Source of the DNA: Paracentrotus lividus
Lineage: Eukaryota > Echinodermata > Echinoidea > Camarodonta > Echinidae
Length of the DNA: 64,000 nucleotides
Assembly (NCBI GenBank): GCA_940671915.1
Contig: CALNVZ010002974.1
Span: 13,594,616-13,658,615, forward strand
Direction of reading: 5' to 3'
Part shown: positions 26,096 to 44,540 of the stretch, piece after piece
Layout of the letters: every line of letters begins with the position of its first letter
Position numbering within the stretch: the stretch's first letter is position 1
Translations under genes and position numbers: made by a program
The notes under the pieces: model-generated
Seen by the model: the letters and a program-made list of their open reading frames with translations, nothing else
What the model was told of the DNA's origin: nothing
Database searches by the model: none

Positions 26096-29000
26096 AGACT
26101 ACAATACTTATCCTACAAGCTAGACTATTCTTCTCTCAGACATGATTTAAGTTATTGTCAAATTGGACTCTGTGACTGGAGACTAGTCCTTACCCTTTTC
26201 CAAGTTCCCTTTCTTCCCCTCTTTCCTCATTTCTTTCTTTTTTCTTCTTCTTCGTTTCTCTTCCTCTCTCTCTCTCTCTCTGTACATAAATTATATCTTC
26301 CTCTCTCACATGTACACCATTTACTTCTTTTTACTTTGTATAGCTTGCTTCTTCCTATTGCTTTCCCTGAAAGCGGGTCGGTTCATATCAACTTGACATA
26401 TATTCGGGGATAGGGGTCACACGTACTTGGCCCCAAAACTCTGTACAGTATAGCCAAGCGGAAAGGGAACTCTGAGCCAACATGGAGTAAATATACATGT
26501 AGAGTAGTCTCACTCTGTGGACTCCTAAATTATTCCCAAGTGTGTCTCTCTTATCATTGTTAAAATGTGGACGACATTATTTCATGAGCAGACTATTAAT
26601 TGAAACATTCCTGTTTCATAAGTCATACGCCCCCGTATGAATTCGGGAAACATGCCATCTTCAGCTCAGTTAGAGCATGAATTAGAGATCACAAATTATT
26701 ATTCTGTCATGGAAGACTTGATCTTTGGGCTGAAATGTTTGTACTCTCAATTTATATTTTACATTTTGAGGCTGGGTTCAAATATAAGTATACGGTATTT
26801 GCAATTCATAATTTTGTATCCGCTAAACGGGTGCAGCAATCCATTTGGTATTTTGCCGCCGATGATATGGACACTCCTACATTTTGTACATTAAGCCGAG
26901 GCCAAGGATGCTCATGTGAGGAAAACGTGGGTAAATTCAAAACATTTGTATACACAAATTGCTGATGAAAGAGGATATACGCAGAACAAAATTGAACATG
27001 CGCAATTCCCATACTACACAAAATGTATGGAGCTGTAGGCCTTTTTCGGGCAGTGCCGTTGTATGTGAATCGGTATTTTGAATTCGTATTACTCGACACA
27101 GGAATGTGGCTGGTTAGATTTAAGCTAAACATGTGCCTTTGCAAAACGTGCCCGTATACCCAAGCCATATACTTCTTTATGAACCCACCCTAATAGTCCA
27201 CTAACCTACAACCTACATTTGTTGAGGAGCATCTAAAATAAGATGTAGAGTGTAGGCGTAGATGAGGTCATGCATATCATTGTTTGCTCAAGTAGTTCCT
27301 GCTTATTGAGGGTATAACTGTTTGGACTTTGAAAAGTCGCGCTGTGTGTTTACTCTTCTATTATTATTTTATATTTAGATGAACTCATAATCAATACAAA
27401 AATTTGGGAGTTATAAAACACATGGCAGTCTTTGTAAACAGACATTTACATAATGTAGTTGCTTTTCAGCTGCTTTACAGCAACCCTCGTGTTTCTCTCA
27501 CTTCTGGATGTCAAGATGGGTAGCCATTTGGGGACTGAGCCCAAATATATTCCGGCTGAGGTCTATGAGTAATGTGTGTTATAGCCAAATTAGCTTCTTT
27601 TTAACAGGTTAAGGATTTATTGGTAAATATAGTAGTTTTAAAGAAGAGAAAAAAAAGCTGAAATTGCTCCCAATTTATTCTCACGGGTATTGTACATGTA
27701 CAATCAGAATGCACATGGATATGAAACAGGCTACAGTTTATGGGGCCATAATGCATGTAGGATATTGTTAATTTGTGAAACTATGTTAACGTTTGCAGAC
27801 AAAAGTCACGCCATGTGACTAAATGTCAGTTTGAGGTTTGACGTTAAAGACCTACATCTCTCTGCCCTCTTCGCCATTTCTTTGTTTCGCAGGCTTTTAA
27901 TGGCCAGGTGTTGCACGTGACGTACGAACGACCAACCAGGCTCGTCTTTGTCTCTGTAATTGCTAATATGTGTTACATAATCCCATCACGGATCCCCTAT
28001 CTACTCTGTCATCCAACTTCAGGGTGGATAACCTGTCTCGATGATTCTCTTTGTCCGAGCCTGAGCGAGAGAGAGTGTGTTGGGTGAGAAGGTAAAGAGT
28101 ATTTCTGTCATCGGGGAAATGATGAATTAATCCTTATTGATTGAATTAGCTCTGATCGTGATGGGAGATATAGAGAGCCGTAGAAGGTCAAGCCGTAATG
28201 TGTTCCTTCTTGTCACCTGCAGTAAGTACTCTTCAATTGACAGCCATTTCAATATCAATAGAAGAGAAATGAGAGAGAGAATTATAATTATTTATTAAGC
28301 CATAAAAATCAGAAACAATACATTGTATACAAGATTTGTAGTTGAACAATAAAAAAGTAAATACCTACATTGAAACATTTACAATTTGATAGAAAATAGG
28401 AAGATAATTGAGAGAAAATAAGTGTTTTCTATGTCTTCATGGATGGGCTATGGTTTGCAAACGAGAGAGAGAGAGTGGGGGGGGGGGGGTGGAGAGGAGG
28501 GTAGAATAATAATAATAGCCCAATTACATGTATAATTGTAATGAAGTTTGACATAAAGAAATATGTGGATGAAGAGGGGAAAGAAGGCAAAACTTTTATT
28601 TCTTTCTCTGTTTTCCATTTTTATTTTATATTGTTATAATTACATTGTAAGTTATAAATATTCCTATCTGTCAAGTGGAATATCTGGATTTAAAACGAGG
28701 GCTGTCTTGACTGTTGAGCCCTGTAGGCATATAAACGTTATTAAAGATAAATTGAGATTGATTCAAACGAATGAGTTGTGGCCATGAGAAGAGGGGGGGG
28801 GGCGGGAACATTTAGAATCATGTGCACATGAGTGTGCAGACACTCATAATTGGGTCACATACTAGGAGGAACAGAAGTAAGGCAGGAGCAGGGAATTATT
28901 TTTAGCTCGTGTGTTCGAGCTGCAGAATGCAACCATGAAAAGAAAAAAATAAATTGACATTTAAGGGCTTGTCTGTGACTCACTCCCTCTTTGAACTCTT

Positions 29001-30335
29001 TCTTCTTCCACAAAGTCATGCTTTCATCCACGTTTCATTCTTTTAATGCAGTCCTCTATACGTAAATGTTCTCCAACTATGAGAATAGTAAGTAAGGAAA
29101 GTGCATATAGTTCAAGATTAATAGCCTTCATGTACATTGTAGGCCTATACATTTTGTAGATGTGGCAATATTGTAAGGTTGTTTAGAATTGAACAAGGAC
29201 ATGCAAATGGTTGTAGAGTTTTTTTCTGTCATATGATAGCTTAATAACATCATGAGTAGTCAGAGAGGCCAACTTCCTTTTATTATGAATTCTGTAGTTT
29301 ATTGTTTACATTACTCTGTTTTTAATGTTATTATGGGAATAATGTTTGACAGGGGTTAGGTTTTTAACATGATTTTAAATGTGCCCACAAACTTGATCAG
29401 ATTTTTACTGATCATTGAGATTATCTTATTTGGTCACAATCTCCATGTAAAAGGCACATAATCGATAATAGGCCTACAAATATTTGGCAGATTCTTGTTG
29501 CATATACCTTTACCTGATATTATGGAAGAATGCTGTTGTCTCAGCAGTCGGGCTTCCAGTTCTACCATGAACTCTCCATGATCAATTTATGATAAAATGT
29601 GTGCATCTCTCTTCGGCCTAAGCTCCACAGATGTTTATTTAGTATTGAGACAACAGGCGAGTCTGTGTAAGAGACTAGCAGTGCTCATTTGCTTGTAGTG
29701 TGTGCAGGCGAAGAAAGTGGGTCACCCTCTTGACTGTAATAAGATCTCTAAGGTCAAGTTCAGGGGGATGTCAGCCTAGTCTTCCACTATTCCTAATAAC
29801 CTGACCCAGTTACATGTATAGCATGAGGAAAAGGGAGTTGTCTCAATCAATCCGAAGTACTTCATGCATGGAACATTTTCCCTTTAAAATTGGCATTTGT
29901 ATCCATCTTAATTTGGTTGATTTTGACCTAGTATAATTTTGGAAGGAGGTATACTTTATTTTTAAAAAGAGACTGGACTGCAAGTCACATGTATGCATAG
30001 TTAAATTTTTTGTTGTATTCCTATTTCCCCTGTTCCATGTTTTTGTATGTGTCATATTTTATCTTTTTTTGTTCTTATTCCCATTTTATCAGCTTGAGCA
30101 TGATCAAAAAACATTTTATTTGATTTACATGTACATGTACATGTTATGTGAAAATACAATACTTGATGATTAACAAAAAATATGTACGTACAACAGGAGA
30201 GCCTGTGGAAGCTCTGTTATATTTTTCCAAGTTTTGATATATTTGGAACATGGTGGACATTTTCAATGTGCAGTTTGAAATCAAGAAATGAATATCTTAT
30301 TAATGAATTGAACATTGACTATCTTTGCAGGTTAA

Positions 30336-36170
<5,835 letters not shown>

Positions 36171-37240
36171 GGCAAGGGTCTTATCGAAGAGAGACCGAAC
36201 AATCATACCAAATATTAAAGACAATTTGAATGTTGGAAAGAAAGTTGGTGAAGAGAGGACTGTCCGTTGCTTTAATGTGAACTATAGAGGGCAGTCTTTA
36301 TGACTTCACAAAATCGTGATGTCCGTGGCGTGCACGTCCCTGGCCTTGCAGGATCTAAAGTCTTGAAGGTTGAAGAATAATGTTCCTCAAGGAACTTCTG
36401 GTTATGAGCATACGATGCATGACTATGTTACCTGGAGAAGTCGACCAAAGAATAATATACACTGTGGGAGAACTGGGGGTGTTTCACCAAGTGGTTTGTG
36501 AAGTTACGAGTCATTCTACAAACGACTGGATCATGTTCTTGGGTGCTATACTGATCACATTCGTAATCATTTAGCACAAGAACTGATCACCAGTCGTTCC
36601 TAAAGTCATGCGTACGCGTAACTTTACGAATGACTAACTTGGTGAAACACCTCCCTAGAAATGTAGGATATCTCCACTTTTTATCATAGCCCTCTCGAAG
36701 ATCATCATCGGATATGTCTTTACGAAGCTGCAAAAAGAAAAAAGAATGTTGATCAGAGTGTTCAAGATAACATGAATTCATATGTTTTCTTTTTAAATAA
36801 AAAGAAGAAACAGTTTGCACCTTCTCTTGTGACTTGTATATGCCCATGCCTTTATATCATACCTTTTAATTTACTGCACATTTATCACCAAATTTGTTAC
36901 CAGTCTGCTTTGTCTCTCGCAATTCTGTTAATATTTGAAATTGTACTTGAAATGCATTTGTTGTTCATTGTTTTCTGATGCTGCATAGTGAGTGTATAGA
37001 AGGCCAATACAAAAACCAAAGAAAAATCCTATCCCTTACCCCCTCCCACCCCCTCCAAAATAAAAAAAGTGGAGCAATGTTAAGTCTTTAACAGATTAAA
37101 GAATAGTACAGTTGCTCGTACATGTATTCAAAGTAATACTTCATGATTAGTATGTGCTTGCTTTAAATTATGGAGGATAAACCATTCTTGAAGACCTTTT
37201 AATTAGGCAGCTTTGCCTCTCAATTGGAGTGGACCTCATG
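36171..37240 (+). other. 3' untranslated and flanking region of the receptor gene
   Basis: No open frame of note. Candidate poly(A) signals are ttaaataaaa near 36793-36802 and aaaataaaa near 37058; neither can be chosen from sequence alone. A 181-bp MITE (36475-36655) lies inside and, if the transcript reaches the first signal, would be transcribed as a hairpin in the 3' UTR. Confidence 0.4.
36475..36655. mobile_element. Foldback MITE with GGGTGTTTCACCAAG ends
   Basis: Left end gggggtgtttcaccaag and right end cttggtgaaacacctccc are inverted copies. Pairing continues imperfectly inward (gtgaagttacgagtcatt against tgcgtaactttacgaatgac). No coding capacity, so mobilisation would need a transposase supplied elsewhere. 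Confidence 0.8.
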
Positions 37241-37515
37241 GGGGTATCTCACTTGCCTCGAGATGGATTTGGGACTACTTTGAGACTTGTGGCGGAGACG
37301 TCATTGAGATGTCTCCGTGACAGAAAAAAAAGTATCAGAAGCGTTTCCGCAATGGAAATAGGTATTGGAGACGCCTTCGTGACAGAGAAAAAGTATCAGA
37401 GACGTCTTCGCGACGGAAAGATGTATCGGAGATGTCTCCTTGACGGAAAAAAAGTATCAGAGACATCTCCGAGTGTCCGAGTCCCAGAGACGTCTCCGCG
37501 AAGTCAGATACCACC
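37241..37515. mobile_element. Foldback element with GAGACGTCTC repeats, second copy
   Basis: Begins ggggtatctcacttgcc and ends gcgaagtcagataccacc, the inverted terminus. The interior has about six diverged blocks of the form ggagacgtctcc followed by gcgacgg and aaaaaaagtatc. Related to the shorter copy at 18029-18220, from which it differs by internal expansion. Confidence 0.8.
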
Positions 37516-38529
37516 ATTAAGTATTTGAAGGGTCAAGTTATGCAACCCCTATATCACATGTCAGCTTAGAATTGATAATGTATTTATCAAGTGTGTTTAC
37601 ACAATACATTCTCGACCTGTGCCCTGTGACGTAAAGAGTAACAAGACATAAAGAGCAGTCAATTGCAAATTTGAGACTACCATCGTGATTGGTTTACAGT
37701 GATACTTTTATGCAACAAGTCTATGCATCAAGGATCCTAATTAGTTACTATTGATTTGCAAATTATCGTATCTCTTTATGTTACCGGTCACTGGTTGTGG
37801 TGGTGTTGAGACATATATGCTGCAAACTACTGTTGAGTTCTAAGTATTCTTCAAAATGTTTTCTCCCTTTTAAATGTATGAGTGATCTTACTACATGTAG
37901 TGTTTAAGAAAGACGTGAAGCCATGTTGACAATTAGATGTTTTTTCTTTGGCAACATATCCCTGTCAAGCTATTTATTAGAAGGTACTTGCATTATCTGC
38001 TACAAATAAAACTTTTTGTGTTCATCCTCCCTGCTTTAATATTCTAGTCTTTGTGGAATGAATGTACAGACACTTCTATCGAATCGTTAAGAAAATCCTA
38101 GCCAACTCTCTGTTCTGTATAAACCTTTAAGCTAAGAAACAGTGAAATATTTCACTTTAAGTGCAGAATAGCATTGTAGCATACAATGGTGGTACAGCTT
38201 ATTTTTTTCTTTTTCTGTGGAAGAGTTGAAAGGGTCGAATGTTAATCATGGTTTAAAGGTGGATTATATGTGTGGTAGGAAAAAAATTGGGTGTGTGTGA
38301 GATTCTTTCATGATTTTAGCATATATGTCTGAAAGGCACAATAATAAAATGGTCATCATAAAATGGTCATCTGAGAACATGCAAGCTAACAGCTACCAAA
38401 CAATTCTTCACTGTGACCCATGTGTTTCACTCACATTAGAGATTCCATGTTGCATCGACGCTGTTTATGTTGTTAAAAAATTAATATTTTGTGTTTTTAT
38501 TATCAGCACACACATGATTAAATGTCAGT

Positions 38530-38563
<34 letters not shown>

Positions 38564-39335
38564 TATTTGATATAATTCCCATCAGAATAGTTTTTGGACC
38601 ATTTTTCCTATTGTTGGGCAATGAATCCAAAAATAAATAAGACCCCCCCCCTCATTTTTTTTTTTTTTCTTAATGTATCCCACAACTACAACCCAAATTT
38701 AAAGCTCTGATGGTTTTGAATGATCAAATCATAGCTTAGATATATAAACCGCCTTTGCAGATTTTGGCCTATGTGCGTGCAATAGCAAATATAGATTAAA
38801 TCATAATAAATATTTAACTTATTTACAACTTTTTTCTTGAAAATTAACAACTGTTTCTATGTTGTTTATCTTCAGTAAAATCTAATTTGAATATTTTTAA
38901 GGAACATTGATGTCAACTTGGGTGCAATAAGTATCCAGAACATATAGAACTTAACATGGTGGATGAATTCAAAGGGGAGGTAATTAGGACAAATTCCATT
39001 GGGAAATCGATTCTACTTGAATATTGTGGTAATATTGTGTTGTAGTGATGAATTCTTTGTTGTCTTTGTGTCTTCACAAAATACTTGTTCTTAAAAATGC
39101 TTTTGTCTGAAAGAGTAATACTATATAAATGTCATGTAAAAAGATTCTTGTTCACCTGGCCTATGTGAATTATGAATTCATGTAAGTTGTATGTTTTCAG
39201 AATTGTACAGCAGATTATATGATATTAAAAATGGCACATAAACAATTTAATCAAAGAATTGTTTTCCTTGTGGTGTAGATGTATGAGATACTTATATTTT
39301 AACTTCTTTAAATTGCAAATGTTCTTATAATAAGG
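37516..39335. other. Unannotated AT-rich sequence
   Basis: No gene recognised. Contains a poly(T) run of more than 30 bases at 38529-38562. Confidence 0.5.
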
Positions 39336-40335
39336 CTGATACACCGGCTTATGCTAAGTATAGCGTTGTGCGCGCGCGGTGCGGCGCGCTGAAAAGTGGA
39401 AATAATCGACGAAAAAAAAAAAGGTGTCTTTAAAGCGTCCTACGAAAAAAGGAAAAGATTCTGGATCGATTTTTGTGAAATTTTTGGAAATGATTATCAT
39501 TTTTTCGGACTCGAGACTTTAACTTAAGCCCTTGTGTGGGGTTAGTGTGCATGTGTGTGTGTGTGTGTGTTTGTGTATGTCAAAAATTGTGTGACTAATA
39601 GTTCCAAAACGATGAAAAGTTCGGTCGATCCTGTTTACGGCTATCGGCAGCTATGACATCAGCAGCAATCAGAAATCGCGATGGTCTAGTCCTGGTCCAC
39701 TCCTGGTCCTGGTCCACGTTCACATTGTTTAAATTGCGAATTTCAATGAAATTTATCATGAAAGTATAAAGCCTATGTAAGGTCACGGCTCTATATGTCA
39801 AAATAAGAAAATTCTAAACTTTTCTACCATTATTTTGCTAGTAGATTTACAACACTTGTTTTTTGGTCCCAGATTCGAGTCCCAGCCATGGCATTAATTT
39901 CTTTCCGCAAGAAATTCATCCATATTGTGCTGCACTCGATCCAGGTACAGGTAGTAAACTACTGGAATTGTTTAGACATCCTTAAATTGGCAACATATTA
40001 TCAATACATATCGATTTCCGCGTTAATTGCTATTTTAAAACTATTTGACAATTATCGACAATTGAGCCAATTTGATAAAATAATTGAAATGATGTAGAAG
40101 TAGAAAGGAAAATTCTAATGCTGCCAATTTGAGGAGGAGAAATATAAGTTTGATCTAAAACAAGTCCTGTCCCGAATGAGCCAATTGCCAAGGAATAAGG
40201 GAATACCTGGTGCTAATTTGTTTCACGAAATTCCCAAACATACAAACATGCAGTACACACACACACACTCCCACACACACACAAACACCCACTCCCACAC
40301 ACACACAAACACCCACAAACACACACAAACACCCG

Positions 40336-40369
<34 letters not shown>

Positions 40370-40526
40370 CGCCACACCACACAATACGTACCAAACAATT
40401 CTGAATCTTTTCCTTTTTTGTAGGACGCTTTAAAGACACCTTATTTTTATTTCGTCGATTATTTCCACTTTTTAACGCGCCGCGCCGCGCCACAACGCGA
40501 CACTTTAGCATAAGCCGATACACCAG
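39336..40526. mobile_element. Foldback/MITE with about 130-bp inverted repeats and mirrored microsatellites
   Basis: Left end ctgatacaccggcttatgct; right end agcataagccgatacaccag. Arms continue inverted through gcggcgcgc, agtggaaataatcgacgaa, aggtgtctttaaagcgtcct and ggaaaagattc. A (TG)n tract follows the left arm (39550-39570) and a (CA)n tract precedes the right arm (40257-40370), so even the microsatellites are in inverted orientation. The middle has no coding signal. Confidence 0.85.
40257..40370. repeat. (CA)n compound microsatellite
   Basis: acacac with interspersed actccc and aaacaccc interruptions; lies within the element 39336-40526. Confidence 0.9.
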
Positions 40527-40649
40527 TGTCCCCAATACAATCAGACAGAGACCAGGTTGACAAAAGAGCAAGAAAAAATGTATATCAACCCAATTTAAAA
40601 ACCAAAATTAAACCGAAAAACAAAATAAATTGTCATCTTATGGACAATT

Positions 40650-41125
40650 TTGAAGAGGTTTAGTGATGAGGTGGTAAATTGCCATTTGGTCTAAACCCTC
40701 TTTGATTAATGTCCACTTTGTCTCATCAAGGATGGTCTAATTACAATTCGTCTACAACATATTCGTCGAAATAACTCTTGGTCTAAGTACCACTTCGCCT
40801 ATTTACCATTTCGTCTAACTTCCATTTCGGGTAATGTCCAGTTTGTCTAATTTCCATTTGTCTATCACTGCTTCGTTGGTCAGTTTTAGTAACAAACTAA
40901 TAATAGACCAAATATTCATTTGGGTATTAGACGAAAATGCATTTAGACAATTTCGCTATAAGACAAATTGGAAATTGGACCAAGTGGTCATTAGACCAAG
41001 TATGTATTAGACCAATTGTTAATTAGACCAAACTGTTAAACGAAATGGGCTTAGCCCATTTGGTATTAGACAAACGGAAAAGTAGACCAACTGACATTAG
41101 ACCAAGTGGATATAAACCGATGAGA
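40650..41125. repeat. Degenerate TGGTCTAA / TTAGACCA foldback, copy 1
   Basis: The left half repeats tttggtctaa, tttcgtctaa, ttgtctaatt; the right half repeats the inverse, ttagaccaa, tagacaaatt, about every 15-20 bp. The halves meet at agtaacaaactaataataga. The result is a long, poorly conserved palindrome. Confidence 0.78.
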
Positions 41126-41203
41126 CATACAAGTATATTCTTCAGTTTTAAAAATGGCAATCAAGGATTCAGATTCATAGAGTAAAAATATGAGGAAGCA
41201 TAT

Positions 41204-41333
41204 CAGTGGCGGATCCTGGATTTGAAAAAAAAGATGGTTCTCGTTAAAATTTTTCTTATTTTAACACGAGTGGTTTTCAAATGGGGGGCGGGGGGCGTTG
41301 TGTCCCCTGCACCCCCGCCTGGACCCGCCACTG
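41204..41333. mobile_element. hAT-like MITE with CAGTGGCGG ends
   Basis: Starts cagtggcggatcctgga and ends cctggacccgccactg, inverted ends. CAGTGGCGGATCC termini are common on animal hAT MITEs. A clean 8-bp target duplication is not visible (only catat is shared). Fragments of similar G-rich sequence with ggatcc/ggatct occur near 4260 and 22215. Confidence 0.7.
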
Positions 41334-41371
41334 CATATTTAAAAAAAAAACTTGAAATACAAAAATAGTAT

Positions 41372-41550
41372 ACAAATATACAATGACAATCGAGGATCTG
41401 GTTAAAACTATTCGCATCGAAGGAACATCACATACTAACGTTAGGCCTATTCTCTCGAGGGCCATCGGCCCGAGAGAGAATAGTACTATGTGATGTTCCT
41501 GAGTGCGAATAGTTTTAACCTGTTCTGAGAATGAGTCATTGTATATTTGT
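41372..41550. mobile_element. MITE forming a near-complete hairpin, 179 bp
   Basis: Left arm acaaatatacaatgac ... ggttaaaactattcgc ... gaacatcacata; right arm tatgtgatgttcc ... gcgaatagttttaacc ... gtcattgtatatttgt. Centre: ctctcgagggccatcggccc gagagaga. Arms about 70 bp with few mismatches. Confidence 0.85.
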
Positions 41551-42676
41551 TTTATATCCCTTCCACTATAATACCATTCCTTTTAATTTTTTTAATGAAC
41601 AAAATTATATAGTCTATGCTTACCTTTCTTCTGGATCCAATAAAATCAATTTTTGAAGTTGAGAAAATACTTGTCTTGCCTAATCGATCGTCTGTTATGT
41701 AAGCGCACCTGGTCAGTGCAGCTCGCCGAAAGTTTCCTGTGGCATGCAGTGGAGAATTCAGGTAAAAGCAGCAGAGTAGCACCGCTTGCGTTGCGTTGCG
41801 CAACTCGTGAATAGGGTGGGGGGGGGGGTCGGAAAAACGTATAGTCCAGTTTTTCCCTAGGGAAAAAATGTACTATGCGTGACGTCATGAAGAAAAACGA
41901 ACTATTTCTTGAGAAACGTTTTTCTTAGTTAAACTATTCTTTTTCTCCTTGTGTACACTCTCAATGCAAACAATCTTAGATAAGGGATATAATATAGTAT
42001 AGTAGAGTAAGGCAAATGAGAGAGAATAAGAGGGGAGGAAGAAATAGAGAGAGAGAGGGGAGGAGGAGAGACGGGAAAATGAGCAAGGTTTTGGGGCAGA
42101 AGGATGAAGAGAAAGGGGGATGATGAAGAAAGCAAAAATGAGAGTTTTGTAGTAGATGTGAGAAAGCAGAGGCTCGGGGGGGGGGGGGTTCATAGCAAAT
42201 AAACACTTAGAAAGGGATGGGGTGATGCGAAATAAGTAATATGATTTTACATGTTTGTTAATATAGTGCAATAACTGCTCAGGATGCTTTACAGTTCATT
42301 GAATTATATTATATATCTGCACTTAAATAAAAGTACACACTCCAAAAGAGAGCATGCCTGCCAGATACCTTTTTAAATTAATGGTAGTTTGCAGACATAA
42401 TTAACGTCTGGATAGTATAGGGTGAAGCAATGTAGATAAACTATCTTGATCATTCACACAATTACCTTGTTAGAACACGAATTTTGCATCGACAGTTATG
42501 TACTTCTGCTTACAATTATAGTTGGGTTATAATATAATTTTGGTACTATATACATGATATAGAAACAATTCTATTGTCTCCAACTATAAAACAAGCCAAG
42601 TGACCGGTTTTTACATATTCTTTAGTTATTCTTTGTGAATTATTGAATCGGACCGTTGGAGCAGATCTAGCGCCCT

Positions 42677-43408
42677 TAAGGCCCGGTCTCACCGCCCGAA
42701 CTTTGCTGGAGCCTTCCTGGAGCGGTGAAGAAAAAAAATCATCACCGCTCGTTACCGTTCACCACCGTTTAACAGAAGTTGGTCACCGTTAAGACAACGC
42801 CGTATACGCTCGGCCACCGCTGATGGTCCCTCCTACCGCTCCAAAAGTTTTGAGCTGCACAAAATATTGCGAGCGGTGGGGAGCGGGCAATTTTCCGCTA
42901 CGGCAAAGTTCACCACCGCTCCAACAACGCCCAGTCAAAGTTTGGCACCGCTCAGAGAGACGCAAGTTCGTGGACGCTTGGGTCCGCTAGGCCAACGCAG
43001 AAATCTTGAACGCTGGACCACCGCTGCTTCGCCAGCTTTGCCCGGGCGGTGATTAAACGTTACACAAACTTTGGTGGAGCGGTTGTAAGCGTTTTACGAG
43101 CGGACAAGGGATTGCTGGAACTTTGTCGGGCGTTGAAGCAGCGATCCATTGCGGACTTTGCGGTGATGAACTTTGGTTTGGCGTTGGTATGGAGGTGTCC
43201 TAGCTAAACCAACGCTCGCTACCGCTCGCTACAGTTAAACCAACGCTAAATTAACGCCGGCTTTAGCGGTGCACAGCTAAGGCAACGCCCGTGTTTTCGA
43301 TTGTTTTCCAATTATGTGCGCGGTGGCGAGCGTTGTCGAAATTCGGCCCCCTCTCCCTACCGTTCAAGGAACGCTCCAGCAAAGTTCGGGCGGTGAGACC
43401 GGGCCTTA
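42677..43408. mobile_element. GC-rich foldback with AAGGCCCGGTCTCACCGCC ends
   Basis: Left terminus taaggcccggtctcaccgcc cgaactttgctggagc; right terminus gctccagcaaagttcgggcg gtgagaccgggcctta. About 37 bp nearly perfect. The interior is packed with accgct / agcggt words in both orientations (caccgctcc, gagcggtg, caacgctc) and is much richer in GC than the surroundings. The open frame at 42867-43052 is repeat-derived. Confidence 0.85.
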
Positions 43409-43847
43409 TGATGGGCATAGGCTTTCCGAACACAGACCTTTCTGTGCTTCCGAATGATCATACATGTAGCTTTAGCTAATCCATGCCAAAGAGCTACATA
43501 CAAAGATATTATCCTGAAATTTTCCTTCCCATTCATGCCTGTAAAGTTGATTTTTTTCCTTCTTTTTTTTAAAGAAAATTATAGGAAATTTGCAGGGACC
43601 CCGACTTTTTATATAACACATATATTTTGCACAATTATAATGATTTTTAGATCTTATTCTTAAAGTGATGTGTGTTTTATAAAAAAAATATGTTTTATTT
43701 AATCTCATAGTCAAATCAAAATTTGAAAGATAATATTTTTTAGATTTATTACCAAAACTATACCCTATATTGATGATATTTGGACACGTACTTGGACACT
43801 AGATGGCAGCAAACAACATAAAATTATGGTGCTTTATCAAGCCGAGC

Positions 43848-44540
43848 GGTAAATTGCCCATTGGTCTAAACCCACTCTGAATTATGTCCATTTGGTCTCT
43901 TTCAACATCGCCTTATTCCATTTCGTCTACAACCACTTCGTCTAATTTCCATTAGGTCTTATTTCCACTTCGCCTAATGACAATTTTGTCTGATTCTGAT
44001 TTCGTCTAATGTCTAGTAAGTTTGTTTATTGTCCACTTGGCCTATCACCACTAAGTCCATTCCAGTAACAAACTGGTAATAGATTAAAATTCATTTGGAC
44101 ATTAGGCGAAATGGCTATTAAACCAATTGGCTATATGTTAGACAAATTGGCAATGAGACAACGTGGTCATTAGACCAAAGGAAATTTAGACCAAGTATGA
44201 ATAAGACCAATGGTAAATTAGATCTAATTATTAGTAGACCAAATGTGTTTAGCCCGTATGATATTAGAAAAAACAGAAACATTTTACGCATACTTTTTTT
44301 AACAAAGGCTGTTCTTGACAACCTGAAAGCTTGCCAGAGGTTTTCCCGACATAGCAACAACTGATGTATGCAAACTGGATTCCATGTATTGTAGTTCATT
44401 CTTTTATTACAGGTTTTTTGAATACCTTGCTACTATGTCGCTAGGAAAATGTGTGCATTAAATTTGAATATGTTAGTAATCTGGTCTATTAGAACAACTG
44501 CTGTTAGACCAAGTGGACATAAACCTGCTGGGCTATACCT
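43848..44540. repeat. Degenerate TGGTCTAA / TTAGACCA foldback, copy 2 (interrupted)
   Basis: Same structure: 43858-44060 left half, 44065-44262 right half, centre cagtaacaaactggtaatag. The right half resumes at 44480-44540 after an unrelated insert that includes the dispersed repeat at 44278-44410. Confidence 0.75.
44278..44410 (-). repeat. Dispersed repeat, copy 1
   Basis: actttttttaacaaaggctg ... ctggattccatgtattgtag ttcattctttt on the plus strand is the inverse of 56870-56995 (gaatgaactacaatacatg ... aaaaacctttgttta). Family unknown; neither copy has clear ends. Confidence 0.65.

Larger units (their letters stand above)
18221..30330. other. Long region upstream of the receptor gene, no coding feature supported
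   Basis: Only simple runs (poly(A) 18748-18766; G-runs at 18271, 22250 and 22470; CT tract 26262-26281; G-run 28479) and a tandem palindrome at 26004-26095. It probably contains the receptor's promoter and non-coding 5' exon(s); a strong donor-like CAG/GTGAGT is at 20225-20233. The tagg-cctac word is frequent here. Confidence 0.45.

Noticed and set aside
26806..27168. 120-codon minus-strand frame
   Set aside because: No motif, ordinary base composition, no splice context or repeat support.
40155..40571. Cys/Val-rich minus-strand frame
   Set aside because: Translation of the (CA)n microsatellite and the MITE arm.
42867..43052. GC-rich 61-codon frame
   Set aside because: Lies wholly inside a foldback element and follows its repeat words.
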